Shown here: piece after piece, positions 25,054 through 34,153 of the stretch
Layout: each line of letters opens with the position of its first letter
How positions within the stretch are numbered: the first letter of the stretch is position 1
Assembly (NCBI RefSeq): GCF_017589465.1
Contig: NZ_JAELYA010000001.1
Span: 372,001-436,000, forward strand
Origin: Pseudomonas schmalbachii
GTDB taxonomy: Bacteria > Pseudomonadota > Gammaproteobacteria > Pseudomonadales > Pseudomonadaceae
Direction: 5' to 3'
Length of the DNA: 64,000 bases
Notes under the pieces: model-generated
Seen by the model: only the letters and a program-made list of their open reading frames with translations
The model's database searches: none
What the model was told of the DNA's origin: nothing
Translations under genes and position numbers: made by a program

Positions 25054-25068
25054 TGGCACAGCGGTTGC
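25054..25068 (+). promoter_or_regulatory. Sigma-54 promoter of the aldehyde dehydrogenase
   Basis: TGGCAC-AGCGG-TTGC, a perfect match to the -24/-12 consensus, 38 bases before the start codon at 25107. Confidence 0.9.
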
Positions 25069-25106
25069 GATAGCCGTTTCGACAAACTCCACAAGAGGCA
25101 TTCGAG

Positions 25107-26600
25107 ATGCTCGCTTCCCTGCCCATCAAACCCCAGACCGGCGCCTTCCTGCAGCGCGCTCCGAAGATGCTCATCGGCGCCGACTGGGTTTCCTCCAGCG
25201 ATGGAGCCCTGATGGACCTGCGCAACCCCGCCACCGGCGAGGTGCTGTGCCAGGTGCCCGCCGGCACCCCGGACGACGTCGACCGCGCCGTGCGCGCTGC
25301 CCGCCAGGCCTTCGACGACTCCGCCTGGAGCCGCACCCGCCCGCGCGAACGGCAGAACCTCCTGCTGAAGCTGGCCGACCTGATGGAGCGCGACGCCGAC
25401 ATCCTGGCCGAGCTGGAATGCCTGAACAACGGCAAGAGCGCCGCCGTGGCGCGGGTGATGGACGTACAGCTGGGCATCGACTTCTTCCGCTACATGGCCG
25501 GCTGGGCGACCAAGATCCAAGGTTCCACCGTCGACGTATCGATGCCGCTGATGCCGAATGACGACTTCCACGGCTTCATCCGCCGCGAGGCGGTGGGCGT
25601 GGTCGGCGCCATCGTCGCCTGGAACTTCCCGCTGCTGCTGGCCTGCTGGAAGCTCGGCCCGGCGCTGGCCACCGGCTGCACGGTGGTGCTCAAGCCGGCC
25701 GACGAAACCCCGCTGTCCGCGCTGAAACTCGCCGAACTGGCGCTGGAAGCCGGCTACCCGGCAGGGGTGTTCAACGTCGTCACCGGCACCGGCATCACCG
25801 CCGGCTCCGCCCTCACCCACCACCCGCTGGTGGACAAGCTGACCTTCACCGGCTCCACCGCGGTCGGCAAGGAAATCGGCAAGGCGGCGATGGACAACAT
25901 GACCCGCGTGACCCTGGAGCTGGGCGGCAAATCGCCGACCATCGTCATGGCCGACGCCGACCTGAACACCGCCGCCGCCGGCGCCGCCCAGGCGATCTTC
26001 TTCAACCAGGGCCAGGTGTGCTGCGCCGGCTCGCGCCTGTACGTGCAGCGCAAGCACTTCGACAACGTGGTGGCGGACATCGCCGGCATCGCCAACGGCA
26101 TGAAACTCGGCAACGGCCTCGACCCGAGCGTCGACATGGGCCCGCTGATCTCCGCCCGGCAGCAGAAGCGCGTGTTCGACTACATCGAACTGGGCCGCGA
26201 CAAGGGCGCCACCATCGCCTGCGGCGGCGAGCAGTTCGGCCCCGGCTACTTCGTCAAGCCGACGGTGATCGTCGATGTCGACCAGAAGAACCCGCTGGTG
26301 CAGGAAGAAATCTTCGGCCCGGTGCTGGTGGCGATGCCCTTCGACGACATCGACGACGCCGTGCGCCTGGCCAACGACAGCCCCTACGGCCTCGGCGCGA
26401 GCATCTGGTCCAACGACCTCGGCGCCGTGCACCGCATGATCCCGCGCATCAAGTCCGGTTCGGTGTGGGTCAACTGCCACAGCGCCCTCGACCCGGCCCT
26501 GCCCTTCGGCGGCTACAAGCTCTCCGGCGTCGGCCGCGAGATGGGCGCGGCGGCGATCGAGCACTATACGGAGCTGAAGTCGGTGCTGATCAAGCTCTGA
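25107..26600 (+). CDS. Phenylacetaldehyde-type NAD aldehyde dehydrogenase
   Basis: 497 residues, full-length ALDH. Visible motifs: AIVAWNFPLLLACWKLGPAL, KPADETPLSALKLAEL, the FTGSTAVGKEI NAD site, the glutamate in VTLELGGKSP, and the catalytic cysteine in GQVCCAGSRLYV. The N-terminal part (PIKPQTGAFLQRAPKMLIGADWV) is like PadA/FeaB phenylacetaldehyde dehydrogenases. It would oxidise the aldehyde released by the amine dehydrogenase to the acid (for 2-phenylethylamine: phenylacetate). It shares regulatory elements with the qhp operon, which supports this pairing. Substrate not proven. Confidence 0.87.
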   Translation: MLASLPIKPQTGAFLQRAPKMLIGADWVSSSDGALMDLRNPATGEVLCQVPAGTPDDVDRAVRAARQAFDDSAWSRTRPRERQNLLLKLADLMERDADILAELECLNNGKSAAVARVMDVQLGIDFFRYMAGWATKIQGSTVDVSMPLMPNDDFHGFIRREAVGVVGAIVAWNFPLLLACWKLGPALATGCTVVLKPADETPLSALKLAELALEAGYPAGVFNVVTGTGITAGSALTHHPLVDKLTFTGSTAVGKEIGKAAMDNMTRVTLELGGKSPTIVMADADLNTAAAGAAQAIFFNQGQVCCAGSRLYVQRKHFDNVVADIAGIANGMKLGNGLDPSVDMGPLISARQQKRVFDYIELGRDKGATIACGGEQFGPGYFVKPTVIVDVDQKNPLVQEEIFGPVLVAMPFDDIDDAVRLANDSPYGLGASIWSNDLGAVHRMIPRIKSGSVWVNCHSALDPALPFGGYKLSGVGREMGAAAIEHYTELKSVLIKL

Positions 26601-26680
26601 GATGCGCAACCGGCAGACGGGATATCGAACTCAGTCCCGCCTGCCGGGCCATTGGCCCGCTACGGGCAGCAATGCCCACC

Positions 26681-26754
26681 GTAGGTTGGCGCTGAGCAAC
26701 GCGAAGCCCAACATCGCCATCGTTGGGCTTCACTGCGTTCAGCACCAACCTACG
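26681..26754. repeat. GTAGGTTGGCGCTGAGC inverted repeat, copy 1
   Basis: 74-bp element: GTAGGTTGGCGCTGAGCAA, then GAAGCCCAACATCGCCATCG, then GTTGGGCTTC and CCAACCTACG as inverted arms. Copies at 43332-43405 and 48150-48223 are almost identical; diverged copies at 60072-60140 and 62011-62084. Confidence 0.9.
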
Positions 26755-26848
26755 CGGGTTGTGGCACAGCCACGTAGTTACGTCCGGATGCAAGACAGCC
26801 TGCAGGAGCGCCCTGATCTGAGGATTACCACTCATGAGGCACAGCAGG

Positions 26849-26971
26849 TCAGGACTGCCAGAGCTGTTCTACAGCAGCCTGGCTATACGCAGGGCTGGAA
26901 TGCATCGACTTCCCGACACCGCAACTCACGCCGAAGAACGTAATCAAGGCAAGCACCAGGACCAGTTTCAT
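26849..26971 (-). CDS. 40-residue secreted peptide or small lipoprotein
   Basis: Short ORF with a strong ribosome site (AGGAGG six bases before the ATG). Sequence: MKLVLVLALITFFGVSCGVG..., ending in EQLWQS. Basic residue, hydrophobic stretch and then Cys17 look like a lipoprotein signal, although glycine at -3 makes the lipobox imperfect. The mature part would be about 24 residues. I do not recognise it; entericidin-like or other envelope micropeptide are options. Confidence 0.55.
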   Translation of the reverse strand: MKLVLVLALITFFGVSCGVGKSMHSSPAYSQAAVEQLWQS

Positions 26972-27162
26972 CGCTTCCTCCTGCTCGAAAGGCATCTCCT
27001 GATCCACCCACCCCACCAGCCGTCCTTGTCCGATGCCAGATGGGGCGGGCGTCTCGTCTGAGTAGACAGCGTCCCCCTCACAAGTTCCAGGCGCAGGCGA
27101 GGTATCCCCATTTCTTTACGCCTGCCGGCCGAGCGAAAACCAGGTCGAGGTGGCCGGATTGG

Positions 27163-27516
27163 CTAGACCAGAACCTGACGGGTGCTCGCGATCAAGTCGT
27201 GAACCTGGCGCACCACATGCTCTTCCGTGGGCGTTTCAGGTCCGAGCCCCTGGGGACAGGGCATGCTCGGGGTCGTCCCGAACAGCCGGCAGATCAATGG
27301 ACGCTGCTCGTAGGCCTCGCAGCCGTCGGGCCCCAGATGCACGCAATTCCACTCGGCCAGCGCCGCATCGTGCTCGGCATCGCTCTTTACCGGCAGCCGC
27401 GACATTTCCTCGGACGACGCCGTCACCGGCCCACAGCAATCGTGGCAGCCGGGTTTGCAGGCGAAACTCGGAATCTGCCGACGCAGTTTGTCGATCTTGC
27501 GGCTGATGCAGGTCAT
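27163..27516 (-). CDS. YkgJ-family cysteine cluster protein
   Basis: 117 residues with the C-x3-C-x2-CC motif (CKPGCHDCCGP, Cys20 to Cys28) and further cysteines in WNCVHLGPDGCEAYEQRPLICRLFG, as in YkgJ/UPF0153 proteins, which are thought to bind zinc or an Fe-S cluster. Function of the family is not settled. It stands alone. Confidence 0.85.
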   Translation of the reverse strand: MTCISRKIDKLRRQIPSFACKPGCHDCCGPVTASSEEMSRLPVKSDAEHDAALAEWNCVHLGPDGCEAYEQRPLICRLFGTTPSMPCPQGLGPETPTEEHVVRQVHDLIASTRQVLV

Positions 27517-27618
27517 GGGGTGCCTCGGTGGTGGGACCGGGATTATACCCGGTCCCCTGTAGCTCCTCTCTCCCGCCCGTCCCTGCGCGGATCGCCGGCA
27601 GGCAAGTGAAGGCTCCCG

Positions 27619-29241
27619 CTATTGCATCAGCACCGGCACCGGCGGTGCGAAGGCCTTGAAGGTCGCGGCGTGCTGCTTGGCGGCCTGCAGCAGGACCGGG
27701 ATGTGCGGCTGCTTGAGCGGCCCCATCGCATGTTCCTCCTTCGGGTCGATCAGCAGGTCGAACAGCTTGCCGCCATACAGCGAGCTCTGCAGCGTGCCCT
27801 GGAACGGGCTGTTGCGTGGCCAGGTGTCGTCGTGCTGGTAGACCTGGTCGCGGACCAGCACCTTGAACTCGGCGATGCGCAGGCCCATGAACGCGTTCCC
27901 CGCCCAGTAGTACACCGTGCGCCGGCGCGAAGCGCCGTTGTCGGCCAGCAGGAAGGAGGACTGGTCGATGCTGTCGATGTAGCGGTCGGCGGGCAGCCTG
28001 TCGCCGGCGCCGGCCAGTGCCAGCGCGGTGGCGTAGAGATCGGTCAGGTCGAACAGGCCGGGGGAAACGCGGCCCGCCTCGATCGTGCCTTTCCAGTAGG
28101 CGATGGCGGGGACGCGCACGCCGCCTTCGTAGCTGGTGCCCTTGGCGCCGCGGAACGGCGTGTAGCCGGTGTCGGGGAAGGCTTCGGCGAAGGGGCCGTT
28201 GTCGCTGGTGATGAAGAGCAGTGTGTTCTCCAGCTGGCCGCTGCGTTCCAGGGCATCGCGGATCTGGCCGATGCGGTGGTCCAGTTCGACCATCACGTCC
28301 TTGTACGGATACTTCGCCAGCGACTTGCCGACGAAATCGGGGTGCGGGTAGTTGTCGTTGTGCGCGCCACGGGTGGCGAAATAAAGGAAGAACGGCTTCC
28401 CGCTGTCCTTGCTCTGCTCGATGAAGCGCACCGCATGCCCGGTGAGTTTCTCGTCGACGAAACGGATCGAGTCGTTGTCGATCGGGAATACCGGTTTCGC
28501 CTCCTCGCCGCGATCGCCCTCGACGATGGCCATGGTCTCGCCCTTGGCCGCCCAGGCCTTGCGCACCGGGTCGGCGATCAGGTCGGGGTTGCGCCAGGGC
28601 TCGCGCCAGGCGGTGTAGTCGTCGGACGAGGTAAGGATGCCGTAGTAGTGGTCGAAGCCGACGTTCTGCGGCTGGGCTTCCTTGAAGGTGCCGAGGTGCC
28701 ACTTGCCGACTGCACGGGTGACATAGCCCGCCTCGCTGAGCTTCTGCGCCAGGGTCGCCTGCGGGTCGAGGCCACGGCCCTTGGCGCCTTCGCCGGGCAG
28801 CATCGGGCGCAGCAGGCCGTTACGCACGGGCAGTTGGCCAGTCATGATGGTCGCGCGGGTCGGGGTGCAGGACGGCTGCGAGTAGGCGCTGGTCAGCTGC
28901 AGTCCGGAATGGGCGAGCTGGTCCAGGTTCGGCGTGGCGGCGCCGACGGCAGCGCCGCCGCCGTAGACGCCAAGATCGCCCCAGCCGACGTCGTCCATCA
29001 GCACCACGACGATATTCGGTGCCTGGCCGAAGCGCTGCCTGAGGGCACCCAGGCGCTCGGCGCTGCTCTTCTGCTGCTCGGCGCGCTGGATGGCCGGTTC
29101 CTGGTTCGGCCGCTCCGCCGTCGGCCGGGCGAGGAAGGTATCGTCAGTCGCCGCCTGTGGGGCAGCCTGGGCCCAGGCCGGCAACGACAGGGCGGCCAGC
29201 AGCGCGACACAACGCGCGCCGCTCGATGCGAGGGTGTTCAT
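27619..29241 (-). CDS. Secreted type I sulfatase
   Basis: 540 residues. Signal peptide (MNTLASSGARCVALLAALSLPAWAQA); metal-binding start NIVVVLMDDVGWGDLG; sulfatase signature SCTPTRATIMTGQ with Cys125 as the predicted formylglycine; VGKWHLG and further metal site TSDNGPF. It hydrolyses sulfate esters (arylsulfatase-like) in the periplasm or outside. Its ATG overlaps the stop codon of the RND exporter gene (ATGA), so the two are translationally coupled. Long non-catalytic N-terminal stretch (27-75) before the fold. Confidence 0.88.
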   Translation of the reverse strand: MNTLASSGARCVALLAALSLPAWAQAAPQAATDDTFLARPTAERPNQEPAIQRAEQQKSSAERLGALRQRFGQAPNIVVVLMDDVGWGDLGVYGGGAAVGAATPNLDQLAHSGLQLTSAYSQPSCTPTRATIMTGQLPVRNGLLRPMLPGEGAKGRGLDPQATLAQKLSEAGYVTRAVGKWHLGTFKEAQPQNVGFDHYYGILTSSDDYTAWREPWRNPDLIADPVRKAWAAKGETMAIVEGDRGEEAKPVFPIDNDSIRFVDEKLTGHAVRFIEQSKDSGKPFFLYFATRGAHNDNYPHPDFVGKSLAKYPYKDVMVELDHRIGQIRDALERSGQLENTLLFITSDNGPFAEAFPDTGYTPFRGAKGTSYEGGVRVPAIAYWKGTIEAGRVSPGLFDLTDLYATALALAGAGDRLPADRYIDSIDQSSFLLADNGASRRRTVYYWAGNAFMGLRIAEFKVLVRDQVYQHDDTWPRNSPFQGTLQSSLYGGKLFDLLIDPKEEHAMGPLKQPHIPVLLQAAKQHAATFKAFAPPVPVLMQ

Positions 29242-31619
29242 GCAGGATTCCTTATGGTGTGTCGCGTGGAGAATGGGCCGCCCCTCAGCAAGGCGGCGAT
29301 AGCCGGCAGCAGGATCAGCGCGCCGACCATGTTCCAGATGAACAGCAGCACCAGCAGCAGGCCCATGTCCGCCTGGAACTTCAGTGCGGAGAAGACCCAG
29401 GTGCCGACGCCAAGCGCCAGGGTGATGCCGGTGAATGCCACCGAGGTGCCGGTGGTCTTCAATGCCTCGAAGAACGCCGCGCGGAAATCCAGGCCCTGGT
29501 GCAGGAAGCCCTCCATGCGGCTGTACAGGTAGATGCCGTAGTCCACGCCGATGCCGACGCCGAGGGCGATCACCGGCAGCGTGGCGATCTTCACGCCCAG
29601 GCCCATTTGCGCCATGACCGCCTCGCAGAGCACGGTGGACAGGTACAGCGGCGCCATCAGCGCGACGGTCACCTTCAGCGAACGGAACTCCCAGAGCACC
29701 ACCAGCGAGATGATCGCGAACACCAGCGCCAGCATTCGCTTCTCGGAGTGCTGGATGACGCTGTTGGTGGCTGCCTCGATGCCGGCGTTGCCCGCCGCCT
29801 GGAGTATCTGGAAGTCGGCGCTGCCATGCCGGCCGGCGAATTCCTCGACGGCGGCAGCCACGCGGGCGAGGGTCTCGGCCTTGTGATCCGACAGGTACAG
29901 GCTGATGGGCGCGACGCTGCAATCCGGGTCCACCAGCTCCGAGGAAACACCGGAGCGCGCGTTGTTCATCACGTACTGGTCGCGGGAGAACTCGGCCCAC
30001 TTCGGGTTGCCCTCGTTGCGCGCCTGGATGTTGAAGCGCATGGCGCGATACAGCGACTGCACCGACTCCACGCCATCCACTTCCAGCAGGGTCCGCTCCA
30101 GCCGGTTCGCCAGGTCGGCGGCGGCGAAGCGCGAGCACTGTTCCTGCGGGGTCCTGAACATCACCACGTACACATCGGTGCTGGTGCTGTAGTGGTCCAG
30201 CAGGTAGGCGTTGTCCCGGTTGTAGCGGGCCTCGGGGCGAAACTCCGGAGCGCCGGCATCGAGGTCGCCGATCTTCAGGTCCTGCCGAGCGTAATAGCCA
30301 ACCCCGAGCAGCAGCAGACTGCCGAGCACCAGCGGGATGGCATAGCGCGGTTCGACCACCGCCGAGAGACGGCGAAACACCGGCCACGAGGACTGTGCGC
30401 GCTTCTGCTGCTGGCGCAGGCCGCGCGGACTAATGCCGACATAGGACATCAGCACCGGCAGCAGGAACATCTTGGTGAAGATGGCGACGAACACGCCGAT
30501 GCTGGCGGTGATCGCCAATTGCTGGATCACCCCGATGTCGATCACCAGCAGGGTGATGAAGCCGACGGCGTCGGCCAGCAGAGCCGTGGTGCCGGGGATG
30601 AACAGCGCGCGGAAGGTGCGTTGCGAGGCCTCCAGCGGGGTGGCGCCGTTGCCCATTTCGCTCATCGTCAGGTTGATGTTCTGCACCGCATGGCTGATGC
30701 CGATGGCGAAGATCAGGAACGGCACCAGGATCGAGTACGGGTCCAGGCCAAGGCCGAGCAGCCTGAGCAGGCCGAGCTGGCAGACCACGGTGAGCAGGCA
30801 GGTCAGCACAGTGACCGCAGTGCTGCGCCAGCAGCGGCAGTACCAATACAGCAGCGTGCTGATCAGCACCACGGTAATGGCGAAGAACAGGGCGATATCG
30901 CGGGCGGCGGCGATCAGGTCGCCGATGATCTGGGCGAAGCCGATCACGCGGATGTTCACGCCGCGGGCGCCGAAGTGCTCGCGCACCTCCTTCTCCAGGC
31001 TCTGGGTGAAGGCGCGGTAGTCCAGCGGACTGCCGGTTTCCGGATCGTTCTCCAGCAGCGGCACTCGGATGATCGCCGAGCGGAAATCGTTGGCCACGAA
31101 GCTGCCCAGCATATTGGCGCGCAGGATGTTCTGCCGCACCAGGGCCAGGGATTCGGCGCTGCCGTCATAGGTGTCGGGAATGACGCGCCCGGCGCGCACG
31201 CCCTCGGTGGTCACCTCGGTCCAGAGCGCGTTGGGCGTCCACAGCGACTTGAGGTTGCCGCGGTCGACGCCGGGAATGTAGAAGACCTTGTCATTCACCT
31301 CGCGCAGGGTTTCCATGAACTCCCTGCTGAGGATTTCTCCCCTCGGGTTCTCCACCAGCACGCGCAGTACATTGCTCTGCGGCCGCAGCACGTCCTCGAA
31401 CTTCAGGTAGTTCTGGATGTACGGGTGGCCGGTGGGAATCATCCGCGTGAAGCTGGCGTCCGGGCGCAGCTCCAGGGCCTTGTAGCCAAGCAGCAGCGAG
31501 GCGAGCAGGAAGAACACCAGCACGGCCACGCGGTTATGGAACAGGACCCGCTCGATGAAGCCGACCAGGCGCTGCACGGCGCTCTGCGGCAGGGAATCCT
31601 GATTGATGCTGGCGTTCAT
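29238..31619 (-). CDS. RND-superfamily (MMPL/HpnN-like) exporter
   Basis: 793 residues. One N-terminal membrane helix (VAVLVFFLLASLLLGY), a periplasmic loop, a sterol-sensing-type group of helices (about 230-400), a second helix and loop, and the final helices (ALVFAIISLVVLWEF; GVGIGVDYGIYLYSRMEG). Architecture fits RND proteins that export lipids or hydrophobic compounds. Together with the DUF1302/DUF1329/YCF48 genes it forms a set that recurs in Pseudomonas and relatives next to catabolic genes for hydrophobic substrates. Confidence 0.87.
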   Translation of the reverse strand: MNASINQDSLPQSAVQRLVGFIERVLFHNRVAVLVFFLLASLLLGYKALELRPDASFTRMIPTGHPYIQNYLKFEDVLRPQSNVLRVLVENPRGEILSREFMETLREVNDKVFYIPGVDRGNLKSLWTPNALWTEVTTEGVRAGRVIPDTYDGSAESLALVRQNILRANMLGSFVANDFRSAIIRVPLLENDPETGSPLDYRAFTQSLEKEVREHFGARGVNIRVIGFAQIIGDLIAAARDIALFFAITVVLISTLLYWYCRCWRSTAVTVLTCLLTVVCQLGLLRLLGLGLDPYSILVPFLIFAIGISHAVQNINLTMSEMGNGATPLEASQRTFRALFIPGTTALLADAVGFITLLVIDIGVIQQLAITASIGVFVAIFTKMFLLPVLMSYVGISPRGLRQQQKRAQSSWPVFRRLSAVVEPRYAIPLVLGSLLLLGVGYYARQDLKIGDLDAGAPEFRPEARYNRDNAYLLDHYSTSTDVYVVMFRTPQEQCSRFAAADLANRLERTLLEVDGVESVQSLYRAMRFNIQARNEGNPKWAEFSRDQYVMNNARSGVSSELVDPDCSVAPISLYLSDHKAETLARVAAAVEEFAGRHGSADFQILQAAGNAGIEAATNSVIQHSEKRMLALVFAIISLVVLWEFRSLKVTVALMAPLYLSTVLCEAVMAQMGLGVKIATLPVIALGVGIGVDYGIYLYSRMEGFLHQGLDFRAAFFEALKTTGTSVAFTGITLALGVGTWVFSALKFQADMGLLLVLLFIWNMVGALILLPAIAALLRGGPFSTRHTIRNPA

Positions 31620-32719
31620 TGGCGCTGCTCCCCGATCCCGGCCAGCGGCATGACCTGCAGGCCCGCGCTGCCGATCAGCGCCAGTTGCCCAGCGTCGATA
31701 GCGGCAACGCCGAGCAGCGCGCTCCGGCCCTTGCCCTGCCAGGGCGTGAAATTCCGACCATCCCTGCTGGCCAGCAGCACACCGCCCTGCCCGGCGAGCA
31801 GCAGACTGCCGTCGGCCAGTTGCTCGCCGCCGTAGAGACCGGCGCGCACCGGCAGCGCGACGCTCTGCCAGTTCTGTCCCTGGTCCTGGCTGGACAACAA
31901 AGTGTCGCCGAAGCCGAGGGCCAGCAGCCTGCCGTCTGCCAGTTGCAGCAGCTTGTACAGCGAGGCCTGGGTCGGTTGCTGCGCCGGCTGCCAGGTCCGG
32001 CCGCCGTCGCTGGAACGGTACAGACGGCCACCCTCCCCTGCGACCAGCAGACTGCCATCGGCAAGGCCGAGCACGGCGTTGAGGTGCAGGCGCTCCGGGT
32101 TGTCCAGGCTGGACAGGTATTCCCAGCTTTGCCCGCCGTCGGCGGTGTGCACGATCATGCCGTAGGCGCCGACGGCCCAGCCTTCCCGGGCGTTGCGGAA
32201 CCAGACGTCCAGCAGGGGGCGTGATGGTCCGGATGCAGCACCGGCCCTGGCGTCGTCGAGGGCGAACAGGGCGTTGTCCAGCGCCTCGTCGTCTGCGTCG
32301 CTGGCCGCTTCCAGGCGCGCCACCTCGGCCTCGGCCCATTTCAGCATCAGCGCATTGATCGCCACGCCATCCAGTTGCTTTATCCAGGACTGGCCGCCAT
32401 CGCCGCTGTGCAGGATCACGCCGTCGTGGCCGACCGCCCAGCCGTTGTGTTCATCGACGAAATGCACAGCGGTCAGCAGCAGGTCGACCGGCACCTGTGC
32501 CTGCTGCACTTTGCCGTCGGCATGGCGCAGAAGTATGTGGCCGTTGGCGCCGACCATCACCAGCCGGTCGCCAATACGCTGCACGTCGGTGAGCGGTTCC
32601 TGGCGGGCGTCGGCGGCTTCGCGTGAGGGGCGTTCCAGGCGGTCGCCGGGTGGCGCGGCGAAAACCGGCGCAGCCAGCCCGAGCAGCAGCCCGAGGGCGC
32701 AACGCAAGGGAGTATTCAT
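31616..32719 (-). CDS. YCF48-like beta-propeller protein, periplasmic
   Basis: 367 residues. Signal peptide (MNTPLRCALGLLLGLAAPVFA) and propeller repeats of the BNR/YCF48 type: WAVGHDGVILHSGDGGQSW, WAVGAYGMIVHTADGGQSW, LVAGEGGRLYRSSDGGRTW, GFGDTLLSSQDQGQNW, AGQGGVLLASRDG. Coupled to the RND gene by an ATGA overlap; probably an accessory of that exporter. Confidence 0.87.
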   Translation of the reverse strand: MNTPLRCALGLLLGLAAPVFAAPPGDRLERPSREAADARQEPLTDVQRIGDRLVMVGANGHILLRHADGKVQQAQVPVDLLLTAVHFVDEHNGWAVGHDGVILHSGDGGQSWIKQLDGVAINALMLKWAEAEVARLEAASDADDEALDNALFALDDARAGAASGPSRPLLDVWFRNAREGWAVGAYGMIVHTADGGQSWEYLSSLDNPERLHLNAVLGLADGSLLVAGEGGRLYRSSDGGRTWQPAQQPTQASLYKLLQLADGRLLALGFGDTLLSSQDQGQNWQSVALPVRAGLYGGEQLADGSLLLAGQGGVLLASRDGRNFTPWQGKGRSALLGVAAIDAGQLALIGSAGLQVMPLAGIGEQRQ

Positions 32720-32787
32720 GGAGCATCTCTCCGGAAAAAAAGGGGGCGGCCGCGAGGCGCGCCCCAAGGGGCATGGAGTTGCTCGGG

Positions 32788-34137
32788 TCAGCGTCCGGCG
32801 CGGCGCAGGGCGGCGGGACTGAAATCCTTGAGGCTGGCGGTGATGCCGAAGCGGGTGGTCCGTTCCTCGTTCTCCAGGCCGTACACCACGTAGCGGCGCG
32901 CCTGCAGGTCGTAGGCGACATCGCTGACATGGATTGCCGAAAGCACGTCGTAGCGCTGCAGGCTGTGGGCTTCCTGCACCCGCCACAGCTCGCCGCGGCC
33001 GTCGTAGAGGTCGGCGCCGAGGATGCTCCAGCTGTCCTCGTCGATGTAGAACACCCGCTTGGCGTAGATATGCCGCTCGCCGGGCTTCAGGGTCGCCTCG
33101 ACCACCCAGACGCGGTGCGGCTCGTAGCGCAGCAGGTCCTGGTCGAGGTGACTGGCCTGGATGATGTCCTTGTACTTCAGCGAACGGTCGGCGAGCTTGT
33201 AGGTGTTGTAGGGCACCAGCATTTCCTTCTTGCCGACCAGCTTCCACTCGTACTTGTCCGGCGCGCCGTTGAACAGGTCGAGCGAATCGTTGGTACGCAG
33301 CCCGTCGGAGGTGCTGACCGGCGAGTCGTAGGCGATCTCCGGGGCGCGCAGCACGCGGCGCTGACCGGGGTTGTAGGTCCAGGCCAGGCGTGCCTCGCGG
33401 GTCTGGTCCAGCGGTTCGTGGATCAGCGTCTGGCCGCCGGCGACGCTTTCCGGCGAGGTGACCTTGCCCAGGTAGTAGAACAGCCGATTCGACTCCGGGT
33501 TGCCCATGGCCGAGGCCATCACCACCTTCACCTCGCGGCGCACCGGGGTGAAGCTGCCATTGGCCTGCACCACCATTTCCGTTGGGTAGTACTGGTAGCC
33601 GCCGGCGCGGTAGCGCACGAGGTGGTTGTAGATCACCTCGATCCCCGATTTGGGGACCGGGAACGGCACGCTGGACTTCTGGTAGCCGAGCAGGCCGTTG
33701 CCGCCGTTGGCCAGCTCCACCTTGGCCGCCTCCTGGGCGATCTGCGCGTACTCGGCCGCAGGCAAGGCCGCCGTGCGATGACTGGGATAGACGTTCATGT
33801 GGTAGCTCGGGTACTTCGCCAGCAGCGCCCGGTAGCCCGGGCTGAGCTGGTCGGCGTACTGCGCCACGTTCGCCTGGGTGATGCTGTACAGCGGCTTCTC
33901 GTCCGCGAATGGATCGATGTAGCCCTTCTCGGGGCTGTATCCCGCAGGCGGAGTGGTCAATCCACCGGTCCAGGCCGGAATGCTGCCGCTGGCGTTGCCC
34001 GCCTTCTCTGCGCCGGTCGGGGTCAGGTCGCGCCCCAGGCGGGCGATTTCATCGGCACTCAAGCCGGCCATGGCGGAGCCGCTGGCAAGGGCGAGCAGGC
34101 CGCCGAGCGCAGCGGCGGAAATCAGGTTCTTGTTCAT
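32788..34137 (-). CDS. DUF1329 outer-membrane-associated protein
   Basis: 449 residues with a signal peptide (MNKNLISAAALGGLLALASGSAMA) and the DUF1329 pattern (LSADEIARLGRDLTPTGAEKAGN; IPAWTGGL; lipoprotein-localisation-like beta-strands with YKDIIQASHLDQDLLRYEPHRVWVVEATLKPGERHIYAKR; SWSILGADLYDGRGELWR). Proteins of this kind accompany DUF1302 porins. Follows DUF1302 by 16 bases. Confidence 0.86.
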   Translation of the reverse strand: MNKNLISAAALGGLLALASGSAMAGLSADEIARLGRDLTPTGAEKAGNASGSIPAWTGGLTTPPAGYSPEKGYIDPFADEKPLYSITQANVAQYADQLSPGYRALLAKYPSYHMNVYPSHRTAALPAAEYAQIAQEAAKVELANGGNGLLGYQKSSVPFPVPKSGIEVIYNHLVRYRAGGYQYYPTEMVVQANGSFTPVRREVKVVMASAMGNPESNRLFYYLGKVTSPESVAGGQTLIHEPLDQTREARLAWTYNPGQRRVLRAPEIAYDSPVSTSDGLRTNDSLDLFNGAPDKYEWKLVGKKEMLVPYNTYKLADRSLKYKDIIQASHLDQDLLRYEPHRVWVVEATLKPGERHIYAKRVFYIDEDSWSILGADLYDGRGELWRVQEAHSLQRYDVLSAIHVSDVAYDLQARRYVVYGLENEERTTRFGITASLKDFSPAALRRAGR

Positions 34138-34153
34138 TGCGGTTACCTCGGTT

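Noticed and set aside
29157-31835. 892-residue plus-strand frame across the RND exporter
   Set aside because: Antisense shadow with no recognisable domain.
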